A stretch of 64,000 nucleotides of DNA from contig NC_081824.1 in assembly GCF_030867095.1 (NCBI RefSeq), positions 148,333,433 through 148,397,432 on the forward strand. Reading direction: 5' to 3'. The position numbers and the translations under genes were made by a program. The notes beneath the pieces are model-generated. The model ran no database searches and had not been told where the DNA came from. It saw only the letters and a program-made list of their open reading frames with translations. The stretch is from Alligator mississippiensis. Its lineage: Eukaryota > Chordata > Crocodylia > Alligatoridae. Within the stretch, counting starts at the first letter, position 1. Every line of letters starts with the position of its first letter. Shown here piece by piece: positions 10,549 through 22,589 of the stretch.

Positions 10549-13500
10549 TTGGAGTAGCCCTGGGGATAAGCCCAGCTCCACACTCAGGCTCTCCTAACAG
10601 AGGCTATGCCTATGACCCCTCTGAGATGCTCAGGCCCAATCCCAGGCTGCTTACACTACCTAATTTACTGATGCTAATGAGCAGAGCTTATTCCTCAGCA
10701 GTGCTTGCATGACCATGCAGGAGATGATACAGATACAACCTAAATATCTTTAAAAAAACCCCCTGACCTTCAGGACTCCCCATTTTTTCCCCCTCTCTCT
10801 CAGGTTCTTTAGCTTTGTAGATTACTGACTCTTCAAGGAATAACTCAGCACATACTATGCTGGAGATGTTACCAGCACTTTGGAACCCCACAGTGGTCTG
10901 ATGTTTAAATGCCAGCTCTGATGCTAACTTCCTCTGTGGTTTGAAACCATTTTATGAACCACTTTTTACCTGTTTCCCTAACTATAAATACAGACTGGAT
11001 TAACTGAAAACTTAAAAAGACACAGAAAAAAATATTATCCATAACTCAATTTCGGTTTGGTTAAAGCTTCATCTGAAAGTTTGGGACAATTTGCATTTTG
11101 GTTTAGTAAATACTTGTATTTTATCTGAATTAATTTAACTGATTCATACTAGAAACCTGTACGCCTGCATTCAGTTTTCTTCTAAGAAGAGTTTTTCCTC
11201 CTTTTGCAGATGGAAAGTAACAATAAACACCATCTGTTGTAAATTAAGTTACTCTCTTAGCAACCAGTTAGACCAGGCTCCTGTTCAACCTCCTGTTTTC
11301 TGTGCTTAAGTACCCACTGGCAGTTCAGTCCACAGCAGAATGAGTGATCAGAAATGGAATGGAAATAAGGTTTGTACTGATAACAAAGGCTTTGCAAGTG
11401 TTTTACTCTTCCCATCTCCCAAAGCATTAGCAAACAACATTTTATATTCAACTGCAAGATTCAGAGGGTGTATCGCAGAGCTGTTGCCCACTCCCAATCC
11501 TCATCTAGGTTCTAAGTCTTCTCTGAGAACTGGAAGTGGCATTACAATGCATTTGCAACCACTGTCTGCTAAGAGGGGCTGGAAGTCAGCCCAGAAAGTA
11601 AATAGGTCAGCAGGGAATGGGGAACCCATCAGGTAAGATATAAATTAAGTGCCTGCCTCTGGCAGAACCCATGGGGGAAGAGGCAGCAGGGCACTCATTC
11701 ACTTGCTGACCTTCCCCAACTGTGACCATTCCCTCTTGTGCAGTTTCCCCTGCAGGTGCAATTTTCTTCACTAGCCAGCCACCAGCCTTTTCATTTTGTG
11801 TTCCATTATGGCATTGCTTGTGATTACAGTGTCTCAAATTGTTTAGGACAGCAGGTGTCTGAGCAGACATTTGCTAGTAACTTAGCGTAGAATCTTTTTG
11901 TGCAAAGCTTTGACTGCTATATCAGGGCAAGATAATTTTTTTCAGGAGGCGGCCTATTTTTCCATTACTCTCTAAGGGGTCAGAAGTAAGACTGATAGAT
12001 AAATAATAGTAAGTTATATTGCAGTAGTGCCAAAAGGCCCCAAGCAGACTCAAGCAGCCAGTACGTTAGGAACCATATAGATCTGTAGGAAGATATGATC
12101 CCTGCATCAAAAAAGCCAGATAAGTTTGTAAACCAAGGACCTATATTTGATTCCTTATCATTATAAAGCCTGTGCTATTCTTTATTCAAAATATTAAAGC
12201 AATATTCATAAAAAACAGTTCAAAATCTTAAACATTTTTAAGAATTCCTATTAGAAGTCTTTTATTTGTTATTCATCATTTGTCACACTTCTGTTTTAAA
12301 TGTTTCTATTAAACTCTTATGCACATGATCGCTACTCAAGAAATAAAAGTTCTCCTCAGATCAGATCATTTTAGTGGCTCTGCATTGGATCCACTAAATT
12401 AATCCAACCAGAGAGAAGAGCCAGAACCACATGATCAGTCAAACACCATGAATGGTGCAAAGCAAACAATTGCAATGAGCGGTTCACAAATTACTGGTAA
12501 AGTTATTTCCCATCTGGCTTTCGCCCAGCCTAGCAATACAGGAATCGGGGTTCTATGTTCAAAGTCTGGTTGGACACCTGACCTGGACACCACAGGGCAA
12601 AGCCCTCTGCTGAAACAGAGAGGACGTGAGAGGGAGCACCTGCACTCTCTGCAAGTACCCCAACTCCCACCAGGCCTGGACACAGTGCAGAACCCAAGCC
12701 ATGGGAAAGACAGCAGCATATGTGGAGGAGCCATGGGGAGGACAGTGAACAAGGTGCTGAGCCTAGGGTGAATAATTTAGTGGGAGTCTGGGAATGGTTT
12801 CAGGAAAAGGGGGCATCCCTAACTACCTGACTGCAGACTAACACAGCTTAACTACCACTCTGCACCCATCCTTTGTTAGCTCAGGTATTTCAGTCAATCA
12901 CATCTGATTTGGGATAAGCAGGGCAACAACACGGTCTAATACTGGTTGAGTCTTCCCTGTTGCCAGTGAAAGGGAAGGGTGTAGATCTGGAGTGCAATAA
13001 GCCAACACCTCTTATTTGTTACACTAATTGCTGATATGTCCTTTAAGATTACTGTACTGAAAATGTACTTCTTCTAATGTCTCCTTTATGCTCTAAAGAG
13101 AACATCAATCACTTGTGGGGAAAAATTATAGCTTTTGTTAAGAGGCAGTTGAAGGTGTGAGCACAGAACATAGCCTCGTTCTCCTAATGCCTCTCCAGAA
13201 TGTGGACAGGAACGTGAGACTTCAAAAAAGCATAAAATATTGGACACCACAAATATTAGAGTGAAAACAGCCCCACAAATATACAAAAACTAGAAAAATA
13301 CATGGCTGAGGTGCTGCTTCCTACACAATCACAAACCCCTCCCCCCCAAGCCTGAGGCTTGCCAGCACCTGGAAGCAACAGGAAATGCACCTCAGTGTAC
13401 CCTGTGTGACTCAACCTTTTGCAATTACTGGGTTCAGCCAGTTGCTTCTCCTCATTGCTGCAAAGCTTCACAATCACCAAGCCACAGGGGATAGAGTTTA

Positions 13501-14140
13501 GACTTAGTGCTTGAGTTAACCCAACAACCCATCACTCAAACTAGTAGTGTTGATATCTAAACCATATGCAGCATGCATACTCTGCATGACTCCTTGTCCA
13601 ATGCAGTGGACTGTAGAAGATTTTCTAAGATGATTTGCATTCCCCATTCTGTCTCACTCTTTCAGGTTTGCACTCAGGTTGGTGACAAGAAATGGTCAGG
13701 CTCATATTTTCTGCTTGTCTTCTTCAGTCTAATTAATGGATCTTGCCAAGCCACTTACATTGTTGAGTAATTCTGCTTGAAAAAGAAAACAAAAAGACAT
13801 TTTCAGAGCCCAGCCTTGGCAAAAGAAAATACTGTCACTTGGTCTTGGTTTCAAATGTGACTAATGATTTTGGGCACTGATCTTGGAACGCTTAAAAGAG
13901 GCCTGAATTTTACAGAGCAGGTGCCCAAAACTTTCTGAAAACTATCTCCTTTTGTGATGTCCCACATGGGGTGCACAAAAAAATTAGGCAGCACTTCAAA
14001 ATGTAAACTGTTTATATGCTTTAAGGGAGGTTAATTACATATGCTGGTAAAAGAAATGTCTTTTATCAGAGAAACATTTGTGATATGCAACTTCCTAAAT
14101 ACAAGCAAACAGAATCACATGACTTAAAGATGGATCTGAT
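10549..14140. other. No gene recognised; weak old repeats
   Basis: Mostly unique-looking sequence. Open frames of about 100 codons at 12435-12771 on both strands overlap each other and carry no motif. Near 13900-13950 'aggcctgaattttacagagcaggtgcccaaaact' resembles in part an old amniote repeat motif (split here: 'aggcctgaatttt', 'gcaggtgcccaaaact'). Confidence 0.45.
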
Positions 14141-14146
14141 CATTAA

Positions 14147-14351
14147 GGGCATGTCTGTAAAGCTATTCTCCTGACCTCGGGTCCACTACAGACAGCATAA
14201 ACCCTGTTCACTTTTTTCCATTTGTCCCATTTTACCAGAGGCTGGCAATTAGGCAGAGTAGATGTCTCAGAGTGTTCCTGAGTGCTAACCCAAGGGCTGT
14301 GCTTAGGCCCTATGTCTTGGGAGAGCCCAAAAGCAGCACTAGAGCATGCCC
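14147..14351. mobile_element. MITE-like element
   Basis: About 205 bp. GGGCATGTCTGTAAAGC at the left is mirrored by GCACTAGAGCATGCCC at the right. The termini resemble the GGGCRYRTCTAC ends of the other MITEs here, but the flanking target duplication is unclear. Confidence 0.5.
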
Positions 14352-14503
14352 TCATGGTTCTGAACTACTTAGGGCTACTTCTGAGTTGTATCCTCTGCCT
14401 GTTTTGATATCCTTGAGCAGGATAAGAGGGTAAAATCCAGGGTCAGGAAGGAATCCATATAGTCATGGCCTAAGCCTATCCCTCACAGGATTATTCCTGA
14501 TAG

Positions 14504-14825
14504 CAGTGGTTCTCAACCTTCTTAGACCCCAGGCACCCCTTGGTAGACTTGAGGCTCTCATCAGAAAATGCCAGCTCTTAGTTTTCACTTGTTTTTTGAC
14601 TACAGAAAAATACTAGAGCAATTCTTCTGTTGCAAAGAACTCAAAAAGACCACAGCAGGGCAGAATGTTTTTAACACTGTGCATTCCTATTTGAAATCTC
14701 TGGATTTATCTTGTGAATCATGATTGCACACCTAGCAGTGCTAACATTGTGTGGAGCTCTGTGACACCCTTGAAAGAATATTAAGGCACCCCAGGGGGCC
14801 AAGGCACCCAAATTGAGACTCACTG
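14504..14825. mobile_element. hAT-like non-autonomous transposon
   Basis: 322 bp, beginning CAGTGGTTCTCAACC and ending GAGACTCACTG (inverted CAGTGAGTCTCA). Flanks are cctgatag (14496-14503) and cctcatag (14826-14833), 7 of 8 identical, as expected for the 8-bp hAT duplication. Internally it shares 'ttcact..ttttttgactac.gaaaaat' and 'aaatctctgg.tttatcttgtgaatcatg' with 19333-19647, so both belong to one family. Confidence 0.8.
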
Positions 14826-14833
14826 CCTCATAG

Positions 14834-15920
14834 ATTATTTTGCTCAAAGGAATCTTAGAAGACCATGTTACTCATAGTGAAGTATGGAAGGTTGGAGACA
14901 TGACCTGAGTTATTCCTACAGAGAGAAAAGACCTATTTTCCCCATTTTTTATACTGCACACCGATCAAAAGGACATTATGCCAGGAAAACCTTACAGTGC
15001 CCTGCAGAATCTGATAAGAAAAAAAAGCTGTTGATTATTTTCTTCTGATCTCTTTAAATATGCGTTTTATGAGAGTTATGCAAAGGTTACGGACATGTTC
15101 TACAGAGGGTGACTGGAGACTGGAATGCTGAATATTAATAAACTGTGAAGAAGTTCTTCATCTCCACCCTCAGACATGAATAATGGGTCATTTCCCATAT
15201 TAAGAATAAAAATTTGTTTCTGTGTTCAGTGAAGCTTGGAAGAATGGCTTTCCACTTATGGTGTATTCGGTTTGTGTCCTCCAGTGCCACTTAAGACGCT
15301 CCATTTAAAGGGCTGTTTCTGGGGACAAAGAGACACTACTTTGGACCAAACATGCCACGCTGCACAAGGAAGTATGGTTCATAAAACTATCATAACTAGC
15401 CCTGGGTAAATCACTCCAGCAAAGGATAAATCTACTATTACACCATCTCTTCTGCATGCTCTCAGTAGTGTTGCCAGTTAGCTATCTTATTCCAAGTCCC
15501 ATTGTATTTGGTTGGTTTCTCCAAGTTCCAGCTCCTGGAGTTATATGATTAAGCAAGACTCTCGGCTTTTATTTTAAGTAAAAATATATATTTCTAGCCC
15601 TCATGGATGTGGGAGAATCTGTAAAATATGGCTTGAGAGTTCTCTGAAGGCACAAAATCCCAGAGAGCAAATTGAAAACCCAGTTCCTACTTCATTTTCT
15701 TTCCACATAGTTATAAAAGGGGGTGACTACAGCTTTAGCTGTCCTTATTGAGGGTCACAGCTAAGCCATGAGGAGTCATCTATTCCTTGAGGGTCCTAAC
15801 CATCAGATATATTGAATATGTAGATATGTTAGGAAGTGGGGATATAAGGAGTTTTGCTTAGTAGTTAGACACTGAAAGCATGAGTGCAATCCAGATTGGT
15901 TCCCCAGGGAGCTGAGCTAT
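14834..15920. other. No gene recognised
   Basis: Unique-looking AT-rich DNA. No ORF over 60 codons with any motif. Confidence 0.5.
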
Positions 15921-15939
15921 GGAGGGGTTTGGTGTCAGA

Positions 15940-16180
15940 ACTGTAGTCAGGAACCATAGCCAAAGTCAGGACAGGCCAGAGTCAAAAACCATTGCCAGAG
16001 CCAGGGTAAGCCAAGGGTTAACCAGGATCAGAAGCCAAAGGCCAGAACCAAAGGTTGAACTAAAATCAAGAGCCAGGAATCAGAATAAGAGAATGCCAAG
16101 AATCTTACCAGAATTGAAGGCTGGAGTTGGAGCCAGGATTCAGAACCAGAAAACCAGCAAGGAAGTGCATGGAAGGCCAG
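15940..16180. repeat. Degenerate short tandem repeat (agccaga-type)
   Basis: Repeated variants of 'agccagga(t)tcagaa' and 'ccagaaccaaa' about every 12-40 bases. The 163-codon open frame over it (15919-16410) reads as a low-complexity R/Q/E/K-rich string and is best explained by the repeat. Confidence 0.45.
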
Positions 16181-16965
16181 GAGCAGAACTTTCACCTTTG
16201 CCCAGACAAGCATATTGCAGGCTGGGCCTGGCTTCTAGGGGCTGGAGTGGACTTCGGGGGATTGGCTGCCCAGATTGCCTCTCTCAGTCCAGTGGGGACC
16301 CAGCCTGGCTGCAGGTGGCACCTGTTCAGGAGATGACTTGGCCTGATCTCCTGACTGGGACTGGTTGGGTCCAGGGTTCAAAGCTGGCCTCATTACAAGA
16401 TGTATTTTAGAGAATGAGGGAGCTCAGGCACATGTACAACTAACTGTACAATTGGAGGCCACCCTTTTTCCTCTGCACTTCCCCTCCAGTGGCTATAGGA
16501 TGCAGCAGAGAGTTTAGTTGAGTTGGGTTTTTTGGAATAATTTCTATAAAATGATGGAGCTCATTTAAAATTCTATAGGACTTTCCACCAAGTCTGGGGA
16601 AGCCTCAGAGTATGCAAAATCCGGAAGTTCAGGGGCTGCACGGCCCAGTGGCAGCTCACATGGGCAAGCTCCACTGAGAAAAACAGAAGTGGTGAGGGGC
16701 CTGATCCTTTTTTTTTTTCCTTTTCCACAGAGCCTGATCACCTGTCCTGCAGCCAGGGGGTGAGCTGCCGGTGGGCTTGAGCTGCAGTGAGGGTCCCAGA
16801 CCTTCTGTCCACAATGGCAATGCTCCCTGGACAGCACCTGCCCGCTAGCAACGGTTTGAAGGAACAGTGTTCCATTTCGAATTTCATTTAGATTCAAAAC
16901 AGCTGTTCCATTCCATTCTGTCGAAACTGAAAGGCTGTTTCGATGTTTCGCTGGGGGTGGGGAAT

Positions 16966-17104
16966 CAGCCCAGCTAAGCTGGTTTCCCACCCCCAGTGCT
17001 AGATTGCACAGGGGGCAGAGAGTCAGCCCAGCTGAGTTGACTCCCCATTCCTGGCGCTAGATCATCAGGGTGGAGTGGACAGTCAGCCCAGCTGGGTTCC
17101 CCGC
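16966..17104. repeat. Tandem repeat, ~59-bp unit, about 2.3 copies
   Basis: 'cagcccagct(a/g)(a/g)' starts at 16966, 17024 and 17084 (spacing 58 and 60). Each is followed by 'ccccca..c(t/c)ggcgctaga' or its variant. It runs directly into the C tract at 17109. Upstream (16870-16950) are several tcgaaa/ttcgaa motifs. Confidence 0.6.
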
Positions 17105-17108
17105 CGCT

Positions 17109-17131
17109 CCCCCCCCCCCCCCCCCCCCCCC
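17109..17131. repeat. Poly-C tract (23 C)
   Basis: Uninterrupted run of 23 C. Single-stranded G- or C-rich DNA of this kind can fold (G-quadruplex or i-motif), and its length may be unreliable through polymerase slippage. Confidence 0.9.
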
Positions 17132-17389
17132 GGCTCTGCGATCAGGAGCGGGGCAGAGATTGGGGGTGGACTTCCTCCACTACCTTGCAGGCCCAGCCCA
17201 GCTCCCCCCAGTACCCCAGCTAGGGGGGTTGGGGAGGCCACAAGGCAGGGGGGTTGGGAGGGCGGCTCTGATCCACCCCCGCCTCCTCAGCTAAGCCTAG
17301 CTTGCAACTTGCTGCTGCTCACTCCCCACTTCCTCCCTGCTGGGGTGGGCCTGGGCTGCATCAACCTAGCCCCAAATGCATGAAGAATT

Positions 17390-18550
17390 AACCCTAGGGA
17401 ACACAAGTTCCCTAAGGTGTTCTAAAGCAGAGTGCCTTCATCTGATACCTCGTTTGAAGAGGGTTAATTTTTTTCACAATCAGCCACTTTAAAAGTGGTC
17501 TACAGCTGTGCATGTATCATAGAATAGCTGTAGAGAGCTTTCAGAGGCCCAATCACAGAAAAAATTTAAGAGTCATAGGTAGATTACAGGCACTTTGATA
17601 CAGGGACTCTGATATGAGCATAGTGCCAAGCACAGTGGGAACCTAATCTCTGACTGGGGGGCTCTAGGCACCACCATATGCAAATAAAAAATAATAATAA
17701 TTAAAGAATTGATAATGAATTAAATATATTAAATAAATTTCCTGAAGCTTATCTAGAACAAATATTAAATACTTTAATATTTACTCATGACGAATAATAT
17801 TTCATACTCTATGTTCTCCGTGGTACAAAAGCTGGGACAGGATAGGTCAAAAATGAGGGAAGGTACTTGCAATTCTGGTTGCTCAAGTTTTCAGGTGCCC
17901 AAGCCCTTAACTATCACAGCTGCATAAAGATCATGAGTTCCAGTGTAAATATACATGGAGTCACCTTGCTACCAACATAATTCACTCCCTACTTTTTCAT
18001 TGTTTCAGAGAGCAGAGGTTTCAAATCCACTATGTCTATAGTCAGGGGAATTCTAGTTTTCTTCTGTTGTAAAATGCAGCTCCTCTAAAATACCTTCCTG
18101 TTCCTTCCTGAATGATTGTTTTTTTAGTTTCCTAGTAGACATTTTTTTCTAGAAACACAGGAATTATTTTTTTTTAAACCAGCCTAGTGGCTCAGTTAGT
18201 CCTATGTTCTGTCTCTGATAGTGACAGGTACTAGCAAAAATAGTATTTACTGAATGAATCTAAGGCATTTCATTTAAACATACTCCTAGCTAATGCTTAT
18301 AAAGACTCCGCTACTGCAGGAGCAGACACCACTGAGAAAATATGCAACCTGAAAGGCTGCAATCATCCATACACATAACAGTTGCATTATCACCTAGAGG
18401 GCATGTCTATTTGACACAAGGCAGTGCAGTGCTTATAGCCAGAGCTTATTGGTATGCGTGCAGCACTGAACTAGCAGAGCTGTGCCGCTTCTGGCTCAGG
18501 ACCAAGGATGCAAGGAGCAGACATGAAGTAACTCTGGCTATTACTATCTT
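17390..18550. other. No gene recognised
   Basis: AT-rich. A 'gagggcatgtctatttgac' MITE-like end occurs at about 18397 without a convincing partner. Open frames carry no motif. Confidence 0.45.
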
Positions 18551-18555
18551 AGGTT

Positions 18556-18640
18556 GTGTAAGGGAGGCAAAGATTTCTTAGAGTGATATCTTTTATTAGA
18601 CCAACTGCATTGTTGCGATAGAGTTACACTGGATAGATAT
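18556..18640 (+). repeat. Interspersed repeat fragment ('gatatcttttattagaccaact' type)
   Basis: 'gtgtaaggga.gcaaagatttctt', then 'tgatatcttttattagacc' and 'aactgcat'. The same block recurs at 57937-57985 (+), at 57995-58042 (inverted) and at 61747-61795 (inverted), so it is a dispersed family. It resembles a repeat common in turtles and crocodilians. I do not name the family. Confidence 0.5.
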
Positions 18641-18669
18641 ACCTGCGAGAGAAAAGGGATAGCTGCTTT

Positions 18670-19320
18670 TGCATACAGTACACACTTCAACAGATAAAGG
18701 AGGGGTTTCTTAGGAACACCCAGTGATGGAAGGTTGATTGGGGTGAGGTAAAGAAAAAAAAAGTGTTTGAACCATACTTAGTAAGACCTGTAGGTCATAA
18801 CATGGCAATTTGTCTTACCACCTCAGAACTGCAGGCAGCTAAGTAGTGAGTGAGTGTCTCATCGAAGTTCCAATTTATTTGTGACTCTAGGCCAGTCATT
18901 TATACCATTTTTGCAATGGGTCTTAGAAATATTGCAGACAGAGCACAAAATATTCCACTCCTGCTGTAACAGCCTGTGCACTTTGTTGTCTTCCATCTCA
19001 TTCGGATTATAGCTTGAAGCTTCCGCTTGCTGGAGCAGACTGCATAATTGTTTTAGTTCATTTGTTAACCATAATTGTTTTTCCCCAGCCACTTTTTCTT
19101 TGTTTTGATGTACGCTATATAACTTGGCCTGTAAAAGATGCGACTAGTAATTCCTGCAGTTTGGTCAGGGACAGGGCAATTGCATCATTACATTCAAGAT
19201 AATTCTTTACTTTGTGTCTCAGGCACCGATCTCATGTTTTAGTCAGGCGAAAGAGAAATGCTAAGATATATGGGAGCTTCAAGAACTTTGCTCTAGCTAT
19301 ATCTGCCTTTCCACAACCCA
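18670..19320. other. No gene recognised
   Basis: Nothing beyond short chance open frames. Confidence 0.45.
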
Positions 19321-19332
19321 ATGGGACTATAG

Positions 19333-19647
19333 CAGTGATTGTCAACCTTTTAGATTCAAGGCACCTTTTGCTAGACTGCCCTATCTGCCACAGAAAATGC
19401 CATCTGTTAGCTTTCACTCATTTTTTGACTATGGAAAAATAACAGCAATTCTTCTTGCAAAGAACTGGAAAGAACACATCAGGTCAGAATGTTATAGATC
19501 CTATGGATTCCTCTTTGAAATCTCTGGGTTTATCTTGTGAATCATGTGCAGGTGTCTGCACACATAACGGTGCTAATATTGCTCAGCACCCTTAAAAGGA
19601 TCGCACAGCACCTCACAGTGCCATAGCACCCTGCTTGACAATCACTG
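19333..19647. mobile_element. hAT-like non-autonomous transposon
   Basis: 315 bp. The termini CAGTGATTGTCAACC and TTGACAATCACTG are near-perfect inverted repeats. Flanks are gactatag and aactaggg (5 of 8). Same family as 14504-14825 from shared internal blocks ('gtgaatcatg', 'ggtgctaatatt'). Confidence 0.75.
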
Positions 19648-19844
19648 AACTAGGGTATGGAAAAAACCTGTTGCAGTGCATACAAAACGTTGTATTAACT
19701 AAATGGGAAATTAGAAGTAACGTGATCTGGAATGACTATCATGTGGAAGGAATGTAATATAATGATATAATTCCTTTTGGAAGGAAGAAATTTCTGGAAG
19801 TCTTACTTACTGAGCCAATGTCAGAATTGTACTCTGGACCTACA

Positions 19845-19916
19845 GGATCTGATACAAAGGCCTCTGAAGTCAAGGAGAACTTTTCCACTGCCCTCACTGT
19901 ATCTTGGGTAAGGCCT
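19845..19916. repeat. Old amniote palindromic repeat
   Basis: 'gatctgatacaaaggcct ... ctgaagtcaaggagaac ttttccactg ... tcttgggtaaggcc' is an imperfect palindrome, centred on 'gaactttt', of the 'tgatccaaagcccattgaagtcaatgg' kind found across reptiles and birds. Motif recognition only. Confidence 0.4.
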
Positions 19917-20027
19917 ATCCAGTGTTCACATTCTTATAGCTTTAAGTGAAAAGTTTCCACAATCAATTTACTACTGATACAGAACATGGCATATTATGAT
20001 ACAGAGCTTGAAAATGGTATACTAGAA

Positions 20028-20242
20028 CAGGGGTGGCCAACCTGTGGCACATGTGCCTTAAGTGGCATGGGTAGCCTGCTCATGGCATATGACAGATCAG
20101 TGAGGGGACAGGTAGCAGAGTGGCAGATAGGGCAGGGAGAAGAAAGAAGAACCACAGATTGAGCAGGGGAAGGGGATTGGAGTGGCAGCTGGGGAGAGTG
20201 CAAGGCATATTTACAGCACACTTTCTAAAAAGTTGACACCTG
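20028..20242. mobile_element. hAT-like element, degenerate
   Basis: Starts CAGGGGTGGCCAACCTGTGG and ends AGTTGACACCTG (inverted CAGGTGTCAACT), a pattern of short hAT-type elements. The 8-bp flanks do not match, so it is old or its ends are misjudged. Confidence 0.5.
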
Positions 20243-20299
20243 CCCCCCTCCACTGCTCTGGCATATAGCGGACTTATCACACATGGTCAATATTCTTCC

Positions 20300-21350
20300 G
20301 TTGCAGAGAAACAGGCATAGATGGTCCTTTCACATGTCTTCCCATCACCTGTGTCCTGCATCCTGTGCCCTGTTAACTGGGACACCCATGCTATCTAACA
20401 AATTAATATCTTGGATTTGTATAATATCAGTATTTCTCCAAAAATAAAATTGCTTGCATGCTTGGCTTCTTTGGATAAGTCATGCCCTATACAAGCCATG
20501 GCATGAATATCTGAAGGGGCCCATTTATCACTAGATTATATATTTATTTAACACAGCATTTACACTGAGGCCAAAAGGCAGAGAAAGTGTATGGCAGAGT
20601 ACATGGTGTTCTTTTGGGACAATGCATTCCAAAAATATATACGGTGCTTAACAAGAAGGAAGTATGGGCTTTTAAGGTGATTCGTATATATCCTTCAAAG
20701 TCCAGAAGACTTCTTAGAGCAAAGTGAAAAATAAAAGATCAAAAGAAAGAAAGAAAGAAATCTACACTCATAGGAAGAAATCTCTGTTTAAAGTCATGTA
20801 TAGAAAATGCCAAAGTAACATCCAAAATTAGCACAGCCCTCTTCCTATTGGATCAGCCCAGAGACCTGTTGCCTTCAAGAGTCCAATAGGACTGTGTGAT
20901 GTGCCCCATACAGCCAGAGCAAGTCCAGCTACTGGCAGTGGTTGAAGGGTATGTGGCAGACTGCAGCATAGTACAGAAACACCTGAATTAACTTTAAATA
21001 AATATTGAAAGCAGTCTAGTCATGGCATCAAGGAACTTAGCAGGGGTTAATCTGCCCTTTTTTGACAGGATGAATTATTCTGCACTAAGTTCTGTACTGC
21101 CATGGCTGGATGGCCTCTGGTACCTGAGCTAGCTCATTTACAGCTGTTTCAACACTATACTGCAGCCTGCAGTATAGTTATATCTAATTTATGCTAACAC
21201 ATATGGCAGTATGTAATACCTGTGTTCTAGCTGCATTGGATAATATGGAACAGCCAGTCGAGCTAGGAACTCAAGTCACTGTTATGGATCCTGATGTTGA
21301 ATGAGCTTTGGAATACCCTGCCTTACAAACCTACCCCAAGCCGTACAAGC
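20300..21350. other. No gene recognised
   Basis: AT-rich. A short (gaaa)n stretch lies at about 20743-20760. Confidence 0.45.
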
Positions 21351-21354
21351 CTCT

Positions 21355-22198
21355 ATGACAATCAGGAAAATGGGGAACCTCTCTTATGAGAGATTGAGGG
21401 AGGTTGGTCTGTTTAGCTTGGCAAAATGAAGGCAGAAAGAGGATATAATTGCTCTCTAGAACTACATCAGGGAGTTAAAAACCAGGGAGAAAATAAACCT
21501 ACTTAAGCCAGAAATGTCAAGGATATGGCCCACAGGCTGGATCTAGTCCATAGAGTCCTATCATCCAGCCCTCTGTGCTGCCCATGCTTCCTGGACTAGA
21601 TCCACATACTACATGACTGGTCCCATGCAGTGCACACTGTATGGGGTCAGATCTGTCAAGCACTGCTTGTGGGGCTGAATCTGGATCATGTTCTGTATGG
21701 CACATGGGGCTGGATCCAGTGTGTACTCCACCTGGTGCTCTGGTTTGTTTTTGGTACATACATGGCATGCAGAACCACATCTGGCATGTGCGCACGTATA
21801 GAGCTGGATCCGATACAAACACAGCATGCAGCACACAGGGCTGGTTTGGCACCCTGGATCTTGCGTGCAGGGCTGGTTTGTGGACCTGATCTCGGCCTGC
21901 ACAGGATAACTCCATGCTACTCATCTGGTCTCACACCACCTGTCTGGCCCACTGCACCTGATGAGTTTGATACCCATGACTTCAGTTAAAGGACAATGGA
22001 GATAAACTAGCCATGAATAAATTTAGGATGGAAATTAAAAGGTTTGTAGCTATCACAAGAGTGAGGATCTGGAACAGCCTGCCAGTTGGGGTAGTGGAGC
22101 AAGAAACCTAGCTGCTTTTAACATGGAGATTTGATCAGGCTATCGAAGAGATTGTTGACCCATGAGTTTCCTTCCAGCCCAATGTTCCTATGAGTATG
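21355..22198 (+). mobile_element. CR1 LINE 3' part, split by a hAT element
   Basis: Two pieces of the CR1 ORF2 tail and 3' UTR lie either side of 21509-21978. The left piece (21355-21508) has 'ctcttatgagagattgagggaggttggtctgtttagc', recognised as the 'ERLRELGLFSL' region of the RT C-terminus. The right piece (21987-22198) has the 'ggatctggaacagcctgcc' WNSLP-like region and ends near 'aatgttcctatgag', the CR1 end motif. 5'-truncated and non-coding. Confidence 0.75.
21509..21978. mobile_element. hAT-like element inside CR1
   Basis: 470 bp with CAGAAATGTCAAGGATATGG at the left and, inverted, CATGGGTATCAAACTCATC at the right. It is flanked by acttaagc and acttcagt (6 of 8). The inside is a run of degenerate 'ggctggat.c..tg' repeats, which produces the overlapping open frames of 82-135 codons on both strands. 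These are not genes. Confidence 0.7.
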
Positions 22199-22327
22199 GC
22201 CACGCAAACAAGTTACCGTAAAGTAAATTATTGTGTGAATTTACCATGGAGCAGCTGATGCAGTGTAACAGCCTGCAAGCACTCTCTTGGCTCCTCAATG
22301 CAAGTGGGGTATTACTTTGCATTTACT

Positions 22328-22581
22328 GGGTGCACCTACACGTGCACTTTACTGCACAGTAGACTAATTTGTTGCACAGTAAAGTATCACTGACTACATG
22401 TGCATGGCAATTAGGCTGCTGTAGACTAATTTACTGTGCTGTTGGATAGTCCCATTAGACACAAGACCGCAGAGCAAATTACTGCGCTTAAACACATGTG
22501 TAGACGGTGACATCTGGATTAGTTTATTCAAATGCCATTGGAGTTTATTCAGTAGCATTAAATGCACATGTAGATGCAATC
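22328..22581. mobile_element. MITE, 3-bp target duplication (ACT)
   Basis: 254 bp between ACT (22325-22327) and ACT (22582-22584). Ends GGGTGCACCTACACGTGC and GCACATGTAGATGCAATC are inverted with a few mismatches. Internal 'tagactaattt' and 'cacagtaaa' motifs are shared with 10289, 23391 and 35649. Confidence 0.75.
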
Positions 22582-22589
22582 ACTGTGAA

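Noticed and set aside
12435-12771. Two opposing frames of about 105 codons
   Set aside because: Mutually overlapping, no motif, no splice or repeat context.
15919-16410. 163-codon charged open frame
   Set aside because: Explained by the agccaga-type tandem repeat beneath it.
21517-21989. Frames of 82-135 codons on both strands, Cys/His-rich
   Set aside because: Produced by degenerate 'ggctggat' repeats in a hAT element. The Cys/His spacing is irregular and not a zinc finger.
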